64,000 bases of DNA from Haloplanus sp. GDY1. Lineage in GTDB: Archaea > Halobacteriota > Halobacteria > Halobacteriales > Haloferacaceae. The stretch lies in assembly GCF_023703775.1 (NCBI RefSeq), contig NZ_CP098514.1, positions 1,736,001-1,800,000 of the forward strand, in the 5' to 3' direction. A model generated the notes under the pieces. It saw only the letters and a list, made by a program, of their open reading frames with translations, ran no database searches and was not told the DNA's origin. The position numbers and the translations under genes are program-made. This document shows, one piece after another, positions 24,269 through 32,637 of this stretch; the stretch's first letter is position 1; each line of letters begins with the position of its first letter.

Positions 24269-24381
24269 CTTCTGCTCCGAACGAACGTGAGGAGCGAAGC
24301 GGTTACGGAGGAGTTGAACCAGGGAGGTCGCGCGCAGCGAAGCGAGCACGTCCGACCGTGGTTCAACTCCCTCCCGACCCG
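24247..24381. repeat. Direct and inverted copies of the tRNA-Lys 3' end (att-like)
   Basis: The last 22 bp of the tRNA gene (24247-24268) recur at 24360-24381 with one mismatch. An inverted partial copy of 14 bp lies between them (24307-24320). Duplication of a tRNA 3' end is the footprint of integration by a tRNA-targeting tyrosine recombinase. No integrase gene remains nearby. The stretch 24269-24424 otherwise holds no gene that I can support. Confidence 0.6.
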
Positions 24382-24424
24382 AGCCGGCTCCTCTCGACCC
24401 CGAGAGGTCGGCGGGCGGCGTCGC

Positions 24425-24820
24425 CTACGCCACCGTGTAGTCGCCGCCCGAGGTTCGCTCGACCGCAGCGGCGTCGAGATACGCGTCGACCCGCGACTCG
24501 CTCCGCATACAGCCGGCGTTGGCGGCCTCGTAGCTCTTGCCCGCGACGGCCTGACAGACACGGTCCTGTTCCGGAATCACGACGACGCCGAGCACGCTTC
24601 CGTCGGTCATCCCGCCGACCGCCGTCGGCGGCACGACTATCGTGTGAATCTCCGCTCCGGAGACCGTCCGGTGTTCGTACAGTTCGACTCCGCCCGGATC
24701 GGTAGCGTCCGCGACCGGCGGGTTCTCGGCCAGCGTCACGCCCGACCCGCCGGCCAGTACGGCCAGTACCACCACTGCGACCACGACGCTTCCGGTTCGA
24801 ATGCCGATGTGTTCGTTCAC
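24425..24820 (-). CDS. Membrane-anchored or secreted protein of unknown function
   Basis: About 131 residues if translated from GTG 24820 (VNEHIGIRTGS). One N-terminal hydrophobic helix (about 9-30) is followed by a soluble domain with two Cys (CQAV, GCMR) that could form a disulfide. A TTATAT box at 24836-24841 on the minus strand is close to this start, so the true start may be a few codons further in. The gene lies just beyond the tRNA-Lys repeats and could be cargo of a past integration. Family not recognised. Confidence 0.5.
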   Translation of the reverse strand: MNEHIGIRTGSVVVAVVVLAVLAGGSGVTLAENPPVADATDPGGVELYEHRTVSGAEIHTIVVPPTAVGGMTDGSVLGVVVIPEQDRVCQAVAGKSYEAANAGCMRSESRVDAYLDAAAVERTSGGDYTVA

Positions 24821-24952
24821 GTCGGGTCCTATCCGGGATATAACTGAAAAGTGTGGCGTAGATACACGTAGTAGTGTTATCATCGCTTAGTAATTCCTAA
24901 AATATCCAAACGTTCCTGAGATTCTATTCGGCCGGATCGGGGGTCGGCCCAC

Positions 24953-25564
24953 TCAGCCCAGCACGACCAGCCGCGCCGCCGTCAGCCGTTCGCCGTTTAC
25001 CACCACGTCGACCGTGTGACGGCCGCCGGCCGGGTTCCGGGTGACGCCGTACTCCACGAACAGGGCACCGTCGGTCGGCGGGTCGTCGAAGCGCACGACG
25101 AACGCGCCGTCGTCGGCGACGCGCCACGAGACGCCGTCGACCCGCCGCCCGTCGTCGGTTCGCACCCGGACGGCGTGGTCCGACGTCGCCGCCGCGTCGA
25201 GCGATCCGTAGTCGACCCGGACGGTCCGCACCGGACCCTCGACGTCCAGCACGAGCGTGTGGTCGACGGCGACGTCGAGGTCGCCCGGAATCGCCGGGTC
25301 AGCCAGGAGCGTCGCCATCGGCTCCGGGGCGGGGTCACCGCCCGTCTCGGGGGCGTCCGCCGCAGCGACGTCGCCGAGCGGCGTCCAGCAGGTCACGTCG
25401 ACGGTGGCGGGTCGCGGCGACGGGCGGCGGATCGCCGGCGGGCTCCCCGCGCCGTCGAGCGCCCGATCCCGGAGGGAGGGCGGCGGCGAGTCGACGAGGG
25501 CTTCGAGGGTCGCTCGCGGCGACCGGCCGTCCGAGGGCGTCACGGACGGTCGGTCGACGCCCAT
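24953..25564 (-). CDS. Conserved protein of unknown function
   Basis: A protein of 203 residues from ATG 25564. The N-terminal 80 residues are Pro/Ala/Asp-rich and probably flexible. The C-terminal half is a beta-sandwich-like domain (from about residue 95, LDVAVDHTLVLDVEGPVRTV). There is no signal peptide, membrane helix or catalytic motif. It lies between a hypothetical membrane protein and dUTPase, all on the minus strand with separate spacing. Family not recognised. Confidence 0.5.
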   Translation of the reverse strand: MGVDRPSVTPSDGRSPRATLEALVDSPPPSLRDRALDGAGSPPAIRRPSPRPATVDVTCWTPLGDVAAADAPETGGDPAPEPMATLLADPAIPGDLDVAVDHTLVLDVEGPVRTVRVDYGSLDAAATSDHAVRVRTDDGRRVDGVSWRVADDGAFVVRFDDPPTDGALFVEYGVTRNPAGGRHTVDVVVNGERLTAARLVVLG

Positions 25565-25631
25565 CCCCGTCAGTAACCGCTGCCTGTGTGTCGGTAAGGG
25601 GCGATTACGGCGGCCGCGAGGGGACGACCGA

Positions 25632-26099
25632 TCACTCGACGTTCTCGCCCTGGTAGCTCCCGTCGTAGGTCCCGTCGTGGGTCGCCTCCGCGAGGACGAG
25701 CTGGGCCACCCGGGCGTCGGGCTCGATCTCGATCCCCGCGTGGACGGCCAGCAGTCCCTCGCCCCGGCCCTCGTAACCGGCGTCCCAGACGGCCGTGTGG
25801 AGCATGGCGGCGTTGCGCATGAGCGACGACCGGGGGTAGACGAAGCCGACGTGTCCCTCGGGGATCCGCACCCGCTCGCCGTAGCGGAGGACGTACCCAC
25901 CCGGGGGGAGGCTCCACGCCCCGGCGTCCGCGTCGGGGTCGACGGGCTCGCGATCCCCGATTCGCTTGCCGTCGCGCCCGATCCGGCCGCCGGCCGTCTC
26001 GAAGACGGCGTCGGCGGTCAGGTCGACGCCGTTCGGCTGGACCTGTTCGGGGGCGACGGGGCTCACGTGTTCGGCGACGAACGATCCGGCGCGGAACAT
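25632..26099 (-). CDS. dut: dUTP diphosphatase / dCTP deaminase-family protein
   Basis: A protein of 155 residues of the trimeric dUTPase/DCD fold. It has QVQPNGVDLTAD near the N-terminus, the nucleotide-binding PRSSLMRNAAMLHTAVWDAGYEG region (split here as PRSSLMRN and WDAGYEGRGEG), and VAQLVLAE near the C-terminus. Haloarchaea carry this short form as the enzyme that hydrolyses dUTP to dUMP and keeps uracil out of DNA. A dCTP deaminase usually has a Glu in a RSS-[ML]-[AG]-R-x-G context followed by a longer tail, which is absent. dUTPase is therefore preferred. Confidence 0.8.
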   Translation of the reverse strand: MFRAGSFVAEHVSPVAPEQVQPNGVDLTADAVFETAGGRIGRDGKRIGDREPVDPDADAGAWSLPPGGYVLRYGERVRIPEGHVGFVYPRSSLMRNAAMLHTAVWDAGYEGRGEGLLAVHAGIEIEPDARVAQLVLAEATHDGTYDGSYQGENVE

Positions 26100-26273
26100 A
26101 CCGGCGTGTCGGCTGGGGGTGGCAAAACCGTGCCGATCCGTCGGGCGGCCGGGGCCGTCGCGCGGCGCGGACGCGACGCGGCGAGTTGCGACACGGACGT
26201 ACTCCCCGAGATGGTCTAAAACTTGTGGTAGAAGCCCCCCGTGGCCGGATTTCGGGGTTCGAAAGGCGCGGGA

Positions 26274-26280
26274 TTTATAT
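26274..26280 (+). promoter_or_regulatory. TATA box of the first aconitase gene
   Basis: TTTATAT ends 26 bp before ATG 26307, predicting a nearly leaderless mRNA. The 26100-26270 stretch between dut and this promoter contains no gene I can support. Confidence 0.5.
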
Positions 26281-26306
26281 CCGTCGGCGCGCGATGGCCG
26301 GACGTT

Positions 26307-28283
26307 ATGGGACAGACGCTCACAGAGAAGATCCTCGACGACCACCTCGTCGAGGGGGATCTCGAACCCGGCGAGGAGATCGGGATCGAGATCGATCAGG
26401 TGCTCACACAGGACACGACCGGCACGATGGTCTGGCTCCAGTTCGAGGCGCTCGACCTCGACGAGGTCCAGACCGAACTCGCCGCGCAGTACTGTGACCA
26501 CCAGACCTACCAGTTCGACTTCAAGAACACCGACGACCACCGCTTCCTCCGCTCCGCGGCCGGCACGTACGGGGCGTACTTCTCCCGGCCGGGCAACGGC
26601 ATCTGTCACAACGTCCACAAGGAGAACTTCGCCGCCCCCGGCAAGACGATGCTCGGATCGGACTCCCACACGCCGACGCCCGGCGGCCTGGGCGAACTCG
26701 CCATCGGCGCCGGCGGCCTCGACGTCGCCGTCGCGATGGGCGGCGGGCCGTACTTCGTCGAGATGCCGGAGGTCGTGAACGTCCGTCTGGAGGGCGAACT
26801 GCCCGACTGGGCGAGCGCGAAGGACCTCATCCTCGAGATGCTGCGTCGCCTCTCGGTCAAGGGCGGCGTCGGCAAGGTGTTCGAGTACACCGGCCCGGGC
26901 GTCGAGAGCCTCTCGGTCCCCGAGCGCACCACGATCACGAACATGGGGACGGAACTCGGCGCGACCACCTCCATCTTCCCGACCGACGAGCGGACGAAGG
27001 AGTACCTCGAACGCCAGGATCGCGGCGAGGAGTTCGTCGACCTCTCGCCCGACGAGGACGCGGAGTACGCCGACGAAATCGTCGTCGACCTCTCGGAACT
27101 CGAACCGCTCATCTCCCAACCCTCGATGCCGGACAACGTCGTGCCGGTCCGCGAGGTGGCGGGCACCGACGTCGAGCAGGTCATCATCGGCTCCTGCACC
27201 AACGGCGGCTACGAGGACATCCTCCCCGCGGCGAAGATGCTCAAGGGCCGCGAGATCCAGAAGGACCTCGAGATGATCGTCGCGCCCGGATCGAAGCAGG
27301 CCGGCGAACTCCTCGCGCGCGAGGGGTGGACCGCCGAGATGATGGCCGCCGGCGTCAACGTCTCCGAGGCGACGTGTGGCCCCTGCATCGGCATCGGCCA
27401 CGTCCCCGCCTCCGACTCCGTCTCGCTGCGGACGTTCAACCGCAACTTCGAGGGTCGCTCGGGCATCGAGGACGACTCCGTCTACCTCTGCTCGCCGCAG
27501 GTGGCCGCCGCGGCCGCCATCAAGGGCGAGATCGTCGACCCGCGCGACCTGGCCGAGGAACTCGGCGACCTGGAGCCCCCGGGCGTCGAACTCCCCGAGA
27601 AGTACGACGGCTCGAAGGCCGACATCATCACCCCCGACGAGGCCGTCGACGACGAACTCATCAAGGGCCCGAACATCGGCGACGTGCCGCTGAAGGACCC
27701 GCTGGGCGCCGACATCGGCGGCGAGACGCTGCTGAAGATGCCGGACAACATCACGACCGACCACATCATCCCGGCCACGTCGGACATCCTGAAGTTCCGC
27801 TCGAACATCGAGCGGCTCTCGGAGTTCACCCTCTCCCGTGTCGACGAGACGTTCGCGGAACGCGCCAAGGAGACGGACCACGGCGTCCTCGTCGCCGGCG
27901 AGAACTACGGGCAGGGCTCCTCCCGCGAACACGCCGCGATGTGTCCGATGTATCTCGGCGTCGAGGCCGTCCTCGCGCAGTCGTTCGCCCGCATCCACAA
28001 GGCGAACCTGTACAACTTCGGCCTCCTGCCGCTGACCATCGACCAGGAGACGTACGACCGGATCGAGCAAGGCGACTACGTCGAAGTCGTCGACGACGTC
28101 GCCGCGGCCGTCCAGTCCGGCGCGGAAGAGTTCACCATCCGCGTCAACGACGACTGGGAGGCCACCGCCGAGTTCGACGCCTCCGAGCGCGAGCGAGAGA
28201 TCCTCGCGGCCGGCGGCAAGCTCACCCTGACGAAACAGCAGTACGAAGAGGACGGTAGCGGCGCGACGCCCGCCGACGACTAG
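26307..28283 (+). CDS. acn: Aconitate hydratase
   Basis: Interconverts citrate and isocitrate through cis-aconitate in the TCA cycle. The protein has 658 residues, the length of the archaeal/bacterial single-chain family. The three [4Fe-4S] ligands are Cys297 (SCTN), Cys357 and Cys360 (CGPC). The swivel domain has GENYGQGSSREHAA near 530-543, where substrate carboxylates bind. The start is fixed by the leaderless promoter. A close paralogue lies 8.8 kb downstream in the same direction. It ends with a 4-bp overlap on the convergent membrane-protein gene. Confidence 0.93.
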   Translation: MGQTLTEKILDDHLVEGDLEPGEEIGIEIDQVLTQDTTGTMVWLQFEALDLDEVQTELAAQYCDHQTYQFDFKNTDDHRFLRSAAGTYGAYFSRPGNGICHNVHKENFAAPGKTMLGSDSHTPTPGGLGELAIGAGGLDVAVAMGGGPYFVEMPEVVNVRLEGELPDWASAKDLILEMLRRLSVKGGVGKVFEYTGPGVESLSVPERTTITNMGTELGATTSIFPTDERTKEYLERQDRGEEFVDLSPDEDAEYADEIVVDLSELEPLISQPSMPDNVVPVREVAGTDVEQVIIGSCTNGGYEDILPAAKMLKGREIQKDLEMIVAPGSKQAGELLAREGWTAEMMAAGVNVSEATCGPCIGIGHVPASDSVSLRTFNRNFEGRSGIEDDSVYLCSPQVAAAAAIKGEIVDPRDLAEELGDLEPPGVELPEKYDGSKADIITPDEAVDDELIKGPNIGDVPLKDPLGADIGGETLLKMPDNITTDHIIPATSDILKFRSNIERLSEFTLSRVDETFAERAKETDHGVLVAGENYGQGSSREHAAMCPMYLGVEAVLAQSFARIHKANLYNFGLLPLTIDQETYDRIEQGDYVEVVDDVAAAVQSGAEEFTIRVNDDWEATAEFDASEREREILAAGGKLTLTKQQYEEDGSGATPADD

Positions 28284-28879
28284 TCGGCCTCCGCGCCCCC
28301 GTCGTTATGCAGGTGGTCCGCGACCGGCCGGTACAGCAACGCGAGCGGCACCCAGCCGAGGAGGACGCCGTGAGAGACGGTGTTGCCGACGACGCTCACC
28401 AGCGCCGCACCCGGGGACGACCCGGACGCGAACAGGAGGAAGGCCACGCCCTCGAAGGCCGCCTGCCCGAACGCCCCGAGGACCGCCGCGATCAGTTGTG
28501 CCCGCGTGCGCCCCGGGTCGGCGGCGACCCGGTGGAGATACCACCCGAACAGCGTGAACCCGACGACGTACCCGATGAAGCCGAGGGGGTCGTCGAGTTC
28601 GTACCCCTCGGTGAGGTCCAGTACCCCCTCGCCGACGGCGGCCCCCAGTCCGGCCGAGAGCGTCGGCATGCCGTACCGGAACGCGGCGACGAGCAGGTAC
28701 GGGACGAAGAAAGGCTTCAGGTCCACGTCCAGCGCGAGTTCCCCCGGCGCCTCCGTGACGAGGAGGCCGACGGCGAACAGGAGGCCGCTCGCGACGCCGA
28801 TGGCGACGACCTGGAGGGGGTCGCCCCGCCGATAGCCGACGTCGGTCCCCACCGCTCGTTCCGCTGGATCCTCGGACAT
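28280..28879 (-). CDS. Multi-spanning membrane protein of unknown function
   Basis: A protein of 199 residues with five or six hydrophobic helices between about residues 20 and 185. The glycine-rich, small-residue helices (for example YGMPTLSAGLGAAVGEGVLD) resemble substrate-capture subunits of ECF transporters or CbiM-like permeases, but no ATPase partner is adjacent. ATG 28879 is preferred over GTG 28894. The call is by topology only. Confidence 0.6.
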   Translation of the reverse strand: MSEDPAERAVGTDVGYRRGDPLQVVAIGVASGLLFAVGLLVTEAPGELALDVDLKPFFVPYLLVAAFRYGMPTLSAGLGAAVGEGVLDLTEGYELDDPLGFIGYVVGFTLFGWYLHRVAADPGRTRAQLIAAVLGAFGQAAFEGVAFLLFASGSSPGAALVSVVGNTVSHGVLLGWVPLALLYRPVADHLHNDGGAEAD

Positions 28880-28952
28880 CGGGTTGGGGTTCACGCCGTG
28901 TGACTAAAGCGTCGGCCTCCGATTATCAGCCGGGAGACCGGCACAGGAGCAC

Positions 28953-28973
28953 TATATAGGCCTCATACGAGGC
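28953..28973 (+). promoter_or_regulatory. TATA box and dyad before the sensor kinase
   Basis: TATATA (28953-28958) is followed by the perfect inverted repeat GCCTC-ATAC-GAGGC (28960-28973). The dyad lies between the TATA box and the expected start of transcription near 28980, about 30 bp ahead of ATG 29007. Confidence 0.4.
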
Positions 28974-29006
28974 TTCTTTGCGACGTGCCGGATCCGTCCG
29001 AACACG

Positions 29007-30167
29007 ATGAGTTCCGTCGGCCGATGGCTGCGACGCGATCCGGGGCGTGTCGGAATGTGGTCGCTGTGGTCGGTGTTTCTGGGCGCCTACGTGCTCTTTT
29101 TCTATCGCTACAACGGAGCCCGCGAAATCGCCGACGCGGAACTCGACGGCTACCTCGAAGTGATCCTCCTCGGGGTGCCGCTGGTCGTCCTGTTCGGCGC
29201 CACCGTCTGGATGTCCGAGTCCGACGTGGACCGGTCGCTCCACCACCGGGTCGTCGCCTGGACCGTGGGCGTGTCGGTCCTGTTCCTGGTGGCGGTGTCG
29301 ACCGCCCTGTTCGTCCTCGACCCGCAGTACGACCGGGGGGAACACCTGCTCATGCTGTTGATGTCGACGGGGTTCGGGGCGTCGATGGGGACGGTCACCG
29401 GCATCGTCGAGACCCGGTCCATCCACTACGGACGCGCCCGGGAGCGGGCGGCCGTCGAGGCCCGGCGGCGGAAACACGAGCAGCGGCGCCTGGAGTATCT
29501 GAACCAGTACCTCCGCCACGAGGTGTTGAACGAGGTGAACAAGATCAACGGCTACGCGGGGCTGGTGGCGTCCCGCCTGGACGACGACGACGTCCGCGAG
29601 TGGGTCGAGGTCATCGAGCGGTCGAGCGACGAGGTGGGGACGTTCATCGGATCGATCCGCACCATCGTGAACGACGACCGCGAGAGCCTCGAGGTGCGGC
29701 CGACCGACGTGACCGCCGTCGCCGAGACGACGGCCGACCGGGTGGGAACGACCGACGACGACACGGACGTCGTCGTCGACGCACCGGGGCCGGTGTACGC
29801 CGCCGCGGGCGACCTGCTCGACCGGGTGTTCGTCAACCTCGTCGAGAACGCCGTCGAGCACTGTTCCGGGCCGACGGTTCGGATCGTCGTCCGCGACGAG
29901 GGCGACACCGTCACCGCCCGGGTGAGCGACGACGGGTCGGGCATCCCCGAGGCCGTGCGCGCGACGCTGTTCGAACCGCCCGAGTCCGGGGACCACGGCT
30001 ACGGCCTCTTCCTGAGCCGGCATCTCGTCGAACTGTACGGCGGTCACCTGGAACTCGAGGAGACGGGACCGGACGGGACGACGTTCGCACTGTGCCTCGA
30101 GGCGGCACGGGCGCCCGAGCGTCGGGGGGACGAGACGGCGGACGGGGCGGTGCCGGCTGCGCCGTGA
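29007..30167 (+). CDS. Membrane sensor histidine kinase
   Basis: A protein of 386 residues. Four hydrophobic segments (about 17-34, 50-69, 83-104 and 113-134) are followed by a coiled linker. The H-box is YLRHEVLNEVNKI with phospho-acceptor His171. The HATPase domain has the N-box NLVENAVEHC (near 277-286), G1 DDGSGIPE and G2 GDHGYGLFLS. No response regulator is adjacent, so the partner is unknown. The four-helix sensor is short, with no large extracellular loop, suggesting that it senses something in the membrane. Confidence 0.88.
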   Translation: MSSVGRWLRRDPGRVGMWSLWSVFLGAYVLFFYRYNGAREIADAELDGYLEVILLGVPLVVLFGATVWMSESDVDRSLHHRVVAWTVGVSVLFLVAVSTALFVLDPQYDRGEHLLMLLMSTGFGASMGTVTGIVETRSIHYGRARERAAVEARRRKHEQRRLEYLNQYLRHEVLNEVNKINGYAGLVASRLDDDDVREWVEVIERSSDEVGTFIGSIRTIVNDDRESLEVRPTDVTAVAETTADRVGTTDDDTDVVVDAPGPVYAAAGDLLDRVFVNLVENAVEHCSGPTVRIVVRDEGDTVTARVSDDGSGIPEAVRATLFEPPESGDHGYGLFLSRHLVELYGGHLELEETGPDGTTFALCLEAARAPERRGDETADGAVPAAP

Positions 30168-30208
30168 CGCCCCGAGGGCTTTTGCTCCCGTCGCCCGTAG
30201 CCGGACGC

Positions 30209-30724
30209 GTGGCCGTTCCCACCGAACCCGCCGACGTGACCGTTCGCGGCGTCGAGGAGTCGGATCTGGGGTCGGTCGTACGGATCGAACGGGCCGCGTT
30301 CGGCCAGCCGTGGCCCTACACCGCCTTCGAGCGCTTCCTCGACGAACCCGCGTTCCTGGTCGCCATCCGCGACCGCGATGGGGCGGACGGCCCGGGACGC
30401 GACGGCGACGTCGTCGGCTACGTCGTCGGCGACGTGACCCCCTCCTTCGGCCGCGACGTCGGCCACGTGAAGGATCTGGCCGTCGCGGAGTCGGCCCGCG
30501 GGCGGGGAATCGGCCGCTCGCTGCTCGTGCGGGCGCTCGTCTCCCTCGCAATCGAGGGGGCAAAGCTGGTGAAGTTGGAGGTACGGGAGAGCAACGCCGC
30601 CGCGCAGTCGCTCTACCGCGACGTGGGGTTCGAGACGGCGCGACGGGTGGATCGCTACTACCGCGACGGCGAGGACGCCCTCGTGATGGTGCTCGACGTG
30701 CCCGAGTGGCAGGCCGAGCGGTAG
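30209..30724 (+). CDS. rimI: Ribosomal-protein-alanine N-acetyltransferase (RimI-like)
   Basis: A protein of 171 residues from GTG 30209. The GNAT fold has the acetyl-CoA loop ESARGRGIGRSLL (R-x2-R/G-x-G-x-G, near 94-106) followed by EVRESNAAAQSLYRDVGF, the RimI/Ard1 signature. Archaeal homologues acetylate protein N-termini. It starts 41 bp after the kinase gene and 38 bp before the next gene, in a run of plus-strand genes that may form one transcript. Confidence 0.85.
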   Translation: MAVPTEPADVTVRGVEESDLGSVVRIERAAFGQPWPYTAFERFLDEPAFLVAIRDRDGADGPGRDGDVVGYVVGDVTPSFGRDVGHVKDLAVAESARGRGIGRSLLVRALVSLAIEGAKLVKLEVRESNAAAQSLYRDVGFETARRVDRYYRDGEDALVMVLDVPEWQAER

Positions 30725-30762
30725 CCGCCGAACGTTTCACGCCGGAGCGCCTACGGCGTCCC

Positions 30763-31170
30763 ATGGGACTCGCCTGTCCGGTGTGCGAGACGCCTCAGCG
30801 CGACGCCGAACATCTCGCCAACCACCTCGCCTTCACCGCCATGCTCCACGGCGACGCCCACGAGCGGTGGCTGGACGAGACGGTCCCCGGGTGGGAGAGC
30901 GAGGGCGCCGCGGAACTGGCGCCCGTGGTCGCCGACCACGCCGAGTCGGCCGACTACGACGAGGTGTTCGAGGAGTCGCTCCCGGAGGGGCGACGTGACC
31001 ACGACCACGACCACGGCGTCCCGACCGGCACCGACGCCGCGCCGTCGTTCGACGGGGGCGACCTGGACGACGACGCCCGGCGCACCCTCGCGGAGGCCCG
31101 CGAGATGACGCGGGCGATGCTGGGCGAGGCGGACGACGACGGGGCGACCGACGACGACGGAAAGGCGTAA
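30763..31170 (+). CDS. Zinc-finger-containing conserved protein (DUF5810-type)
   Basis: A protein of 135 residues starting MGLACPVCETPQRDAEHLANHL. A C-x2-C pair (5 and 8) and two His 10-14 residues later form a C2H2-like zinc-finger pattern. A His-rich run, RDHDHDHG, lies near residue 80 and the tail is very acidic. I recall it as DUF5810, usually encoded next to a DUF5809 protein, as it is here. Function unknown; DNA or protein binding is possible. Confidence 0.75.
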   Translation: MGLACPVCETPQRDAEHLANHLAFTAMLHGDAHERWLDETVPGWESEGAAELAPVVADHAESADYDEVFEESLPEGRRDHDHDHGVPTGTDAAPSFDGGDLDDDARRTLAEAREMTRAMLGEADDDGATDDDGKA

Positions 31171-31195
31171 ACCCGACCGCCGGGAGGGGACAGGT

Positions 31196-31609
31196 ATGGA
31201 GAGGGAGGGAGTCTTCGATCCCGAGACGCTCGCGGCGGCCCGCGAGGCCTACGAATCGGTCGGTCCGGCGGCCCAGACGGCCGTCCGCGAGACGGCGACG
31301 GCGATGGACTTCGACCGCGAGGAGTACGAGGACCGCGTGACGAGCGACGTGGTGGAGACGGCCCGGGACGCCATCTTCGCCTCGCTGCTCGTCGTCCGGG
31401 TCGGCGACCGCGACGAGTTCGAGTCCTGGCGCGAGGACGCCGCCGTCGAGGTGACGGTGCTGGGTAGCCCGGACGTCGAGCGGGTTGTCTGGCACGTCGC
31501 ACCGTTCGCGGACGGCGCCGTCGCCGCGACGTTCCAGGCGGAGCGGGACGCGGCGGTCGCCACCCTCCGTCGGCAGGCGTTCGGACGGCTCTACCGCGAC
31601 CGGCTGTAG
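31196..31609 (+). CDS. Haloarchaeal conserved protein (DUF5809-type)
   Basis: A protein of 137 residues, soluble and acidic, with alternating helices and strands and no Cys. It begins 25 bp after the DUF5810-type gene, consistent with co-transcription and a shared role. I recall the family as DUF5809. Function unknown. ATG 31196 is preceded by GGGGA at the usual ribosome-site distance. Confidence 0.75.
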   Translation: MEREGVFDPETLAAAREAYESVGPAAQTAVRETATAMDFDREEYEDRVTSDVVETARDAIFASLLVVRVGDRDEFESWREDAAVEVTVLGSPDVERVVWHVAPFADGAVAATFQAERDAAVATLRRQAFGRLYRDRL

Positions 31610-31655
31610 CCGGGCGGGCGAAACCCGTTTACCCGCACCGCTCCAAGCCGATTCC

Positions 31656-32033
31656 GTGCGACAGATCACGCGCCGTGCGGTCCTCGGGTTCGCCGTCGTC
31701 GTCCTCGCGTTGCTCGCACTCGGCGCCCTCCCCTCGTTGCTGGGGTCGGGCGAGCCGTACTACCTGACCGCGACGCCGACGGACGCCGACGGGCCGGCGG
31801 TCAACGTCACGGGTCTCTCGGAGCGTCGCTACCCCTATCTCACCGAGGCGCTGGCCTCGGGGCGGTCGGCTCCCTACCGCCGGGGGCCGGTCGGCCTGAA
31901 GGAGGCGTTCTCGCACTCGCCGTTCGACGAGCGCCAGGGGTTGGTCGCCCGGAACCCCGACGCACGGGCGAACGGCGGCGTGGTCGTCGTCGACGGCGGC
32001 GACCGGTATCTGGTGGAGGTGACGCGGGCGTGA
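31656..32033 (+). CDS. Small membrane-anchored protein of unknown function
   Basis: A protein of 125 residues from GTG 31656. One N-terminal hydrophobic helix (about 8-27) is followed by a soluble domain without recognised motifs. Its stop overlaps the NUDIX gene start (GTG 32030) by 4 bp, indicating translational coupling. The soluble part is likely outside the cell (positive-inside rule: RQITRR precedes the helix). I do not recognise the family. Confidence 0.6.
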   Translation: MRQITRRAVLGFAVVVLALLALGALPSLLGSGEPYYLTATPTDADGPAVNVTGLSERRYPYLTEALASGRSAPYRRGPVGLKEAFSHSPFDERQGLVARNPDARANGGVVVVDGGDRYLVEVTRA

Positions 32034-32563
32034 CCGACGGCGAGTGGTCGGTGATCGAGTCGGTGACCGAGTACGAGACCGGCTGGTACACCGGCGGCTA
32101 CGACCTCGTGGAACAGCCGGACGGGTCGACCAAGCGGTACTACTGGGCGGAACTCCCGCCGGCCGTGGTGATCGTCGCGGTCGTCGACGGGGAGGTCCTC
32201 CTCGTCGAGCAGTTCCGGCCGGCGATCCGCGAGACCCACCTCGAACTCCCCGCGGGCATCGTCGAGTCCGGCGAGTCGTTCTCGACGGCCGGGGCGCGCG
32301 AACTCCGCGAGGAGACGGGCTTCGAGCCCGACTCGACCGCGCTCCTGCAGGAGTTCTGGACGTGTACCGGCGTCCTCCGCCACCGCCGCGGCGTCGTCTT
32401 CGCCGAGGGGTTGACGCCGGCGGACCGCGACCTGGACGGCAACGAGTTCCTCACGCCACGCCCGGTCCCGGTCGCGGACGCCCTCGACGTGGCGCGCCGA
32501 CAACCCGCCAACGACGCCACCATCGAGGGGCTGTTGCTGGCTCGCGAGGAGGGCCTGCTGTAG
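32030..32563 (+). CDS. NUDIX hydrolase (ADP-ribose pyrophosphatase-like)
   Basis: A protein of 177 residues from GTG 32030. The NUDIX box runs from GIVESGESFSTAGARELREETGF (near 83-105; G-x5-E-x7-R-E-x2-E-E-x-G), giving the Mg-binding Glu residues. The preceding LPAG and RYYWAEL context resembles ADP-ribose pyrophosphatases, so it probably cleaves ADP-ribose or a related nucleoside diphosphate derivative. It is coupled by a 4-bp overlap to the small membrane protein upstream. Confidence 0.87.
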   Translation: MTDGEWSVIESVTEYETGWYTGGYDLVEQPDGSTKRYYWAELPPAVVIVAVVDGEVLLVEQFRPAIRETHLELPAGIVESGESFSTAGARELREETGFEPDSTALLQEFWTCTGVLRHRRGVVFAEGLTPADRDLDGNEFLTPRPVPVADALDVARRQPANDATIEGLLLAREEGLL

Positions 32564-32602
32564 GCCCCCCGTCACCGCCGCTCCGCCGCGCCCCCGCGTA
32601 TG

Positions 32603-32611
32603 CCATATTTT
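32603..32611 (+). promoter_or_regulatory. TATA-like element before the DUF502 gene
   Basis: CCATATTTTTG lies about 27 bp before ATG 32638, in otherwise GC-rich DNA. The position suits a nearly leaderless transcript. Confidence 0.35.
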
Positions 32612-32637
32612 TGTAACCGCGGCGCACAGGGAACGGT

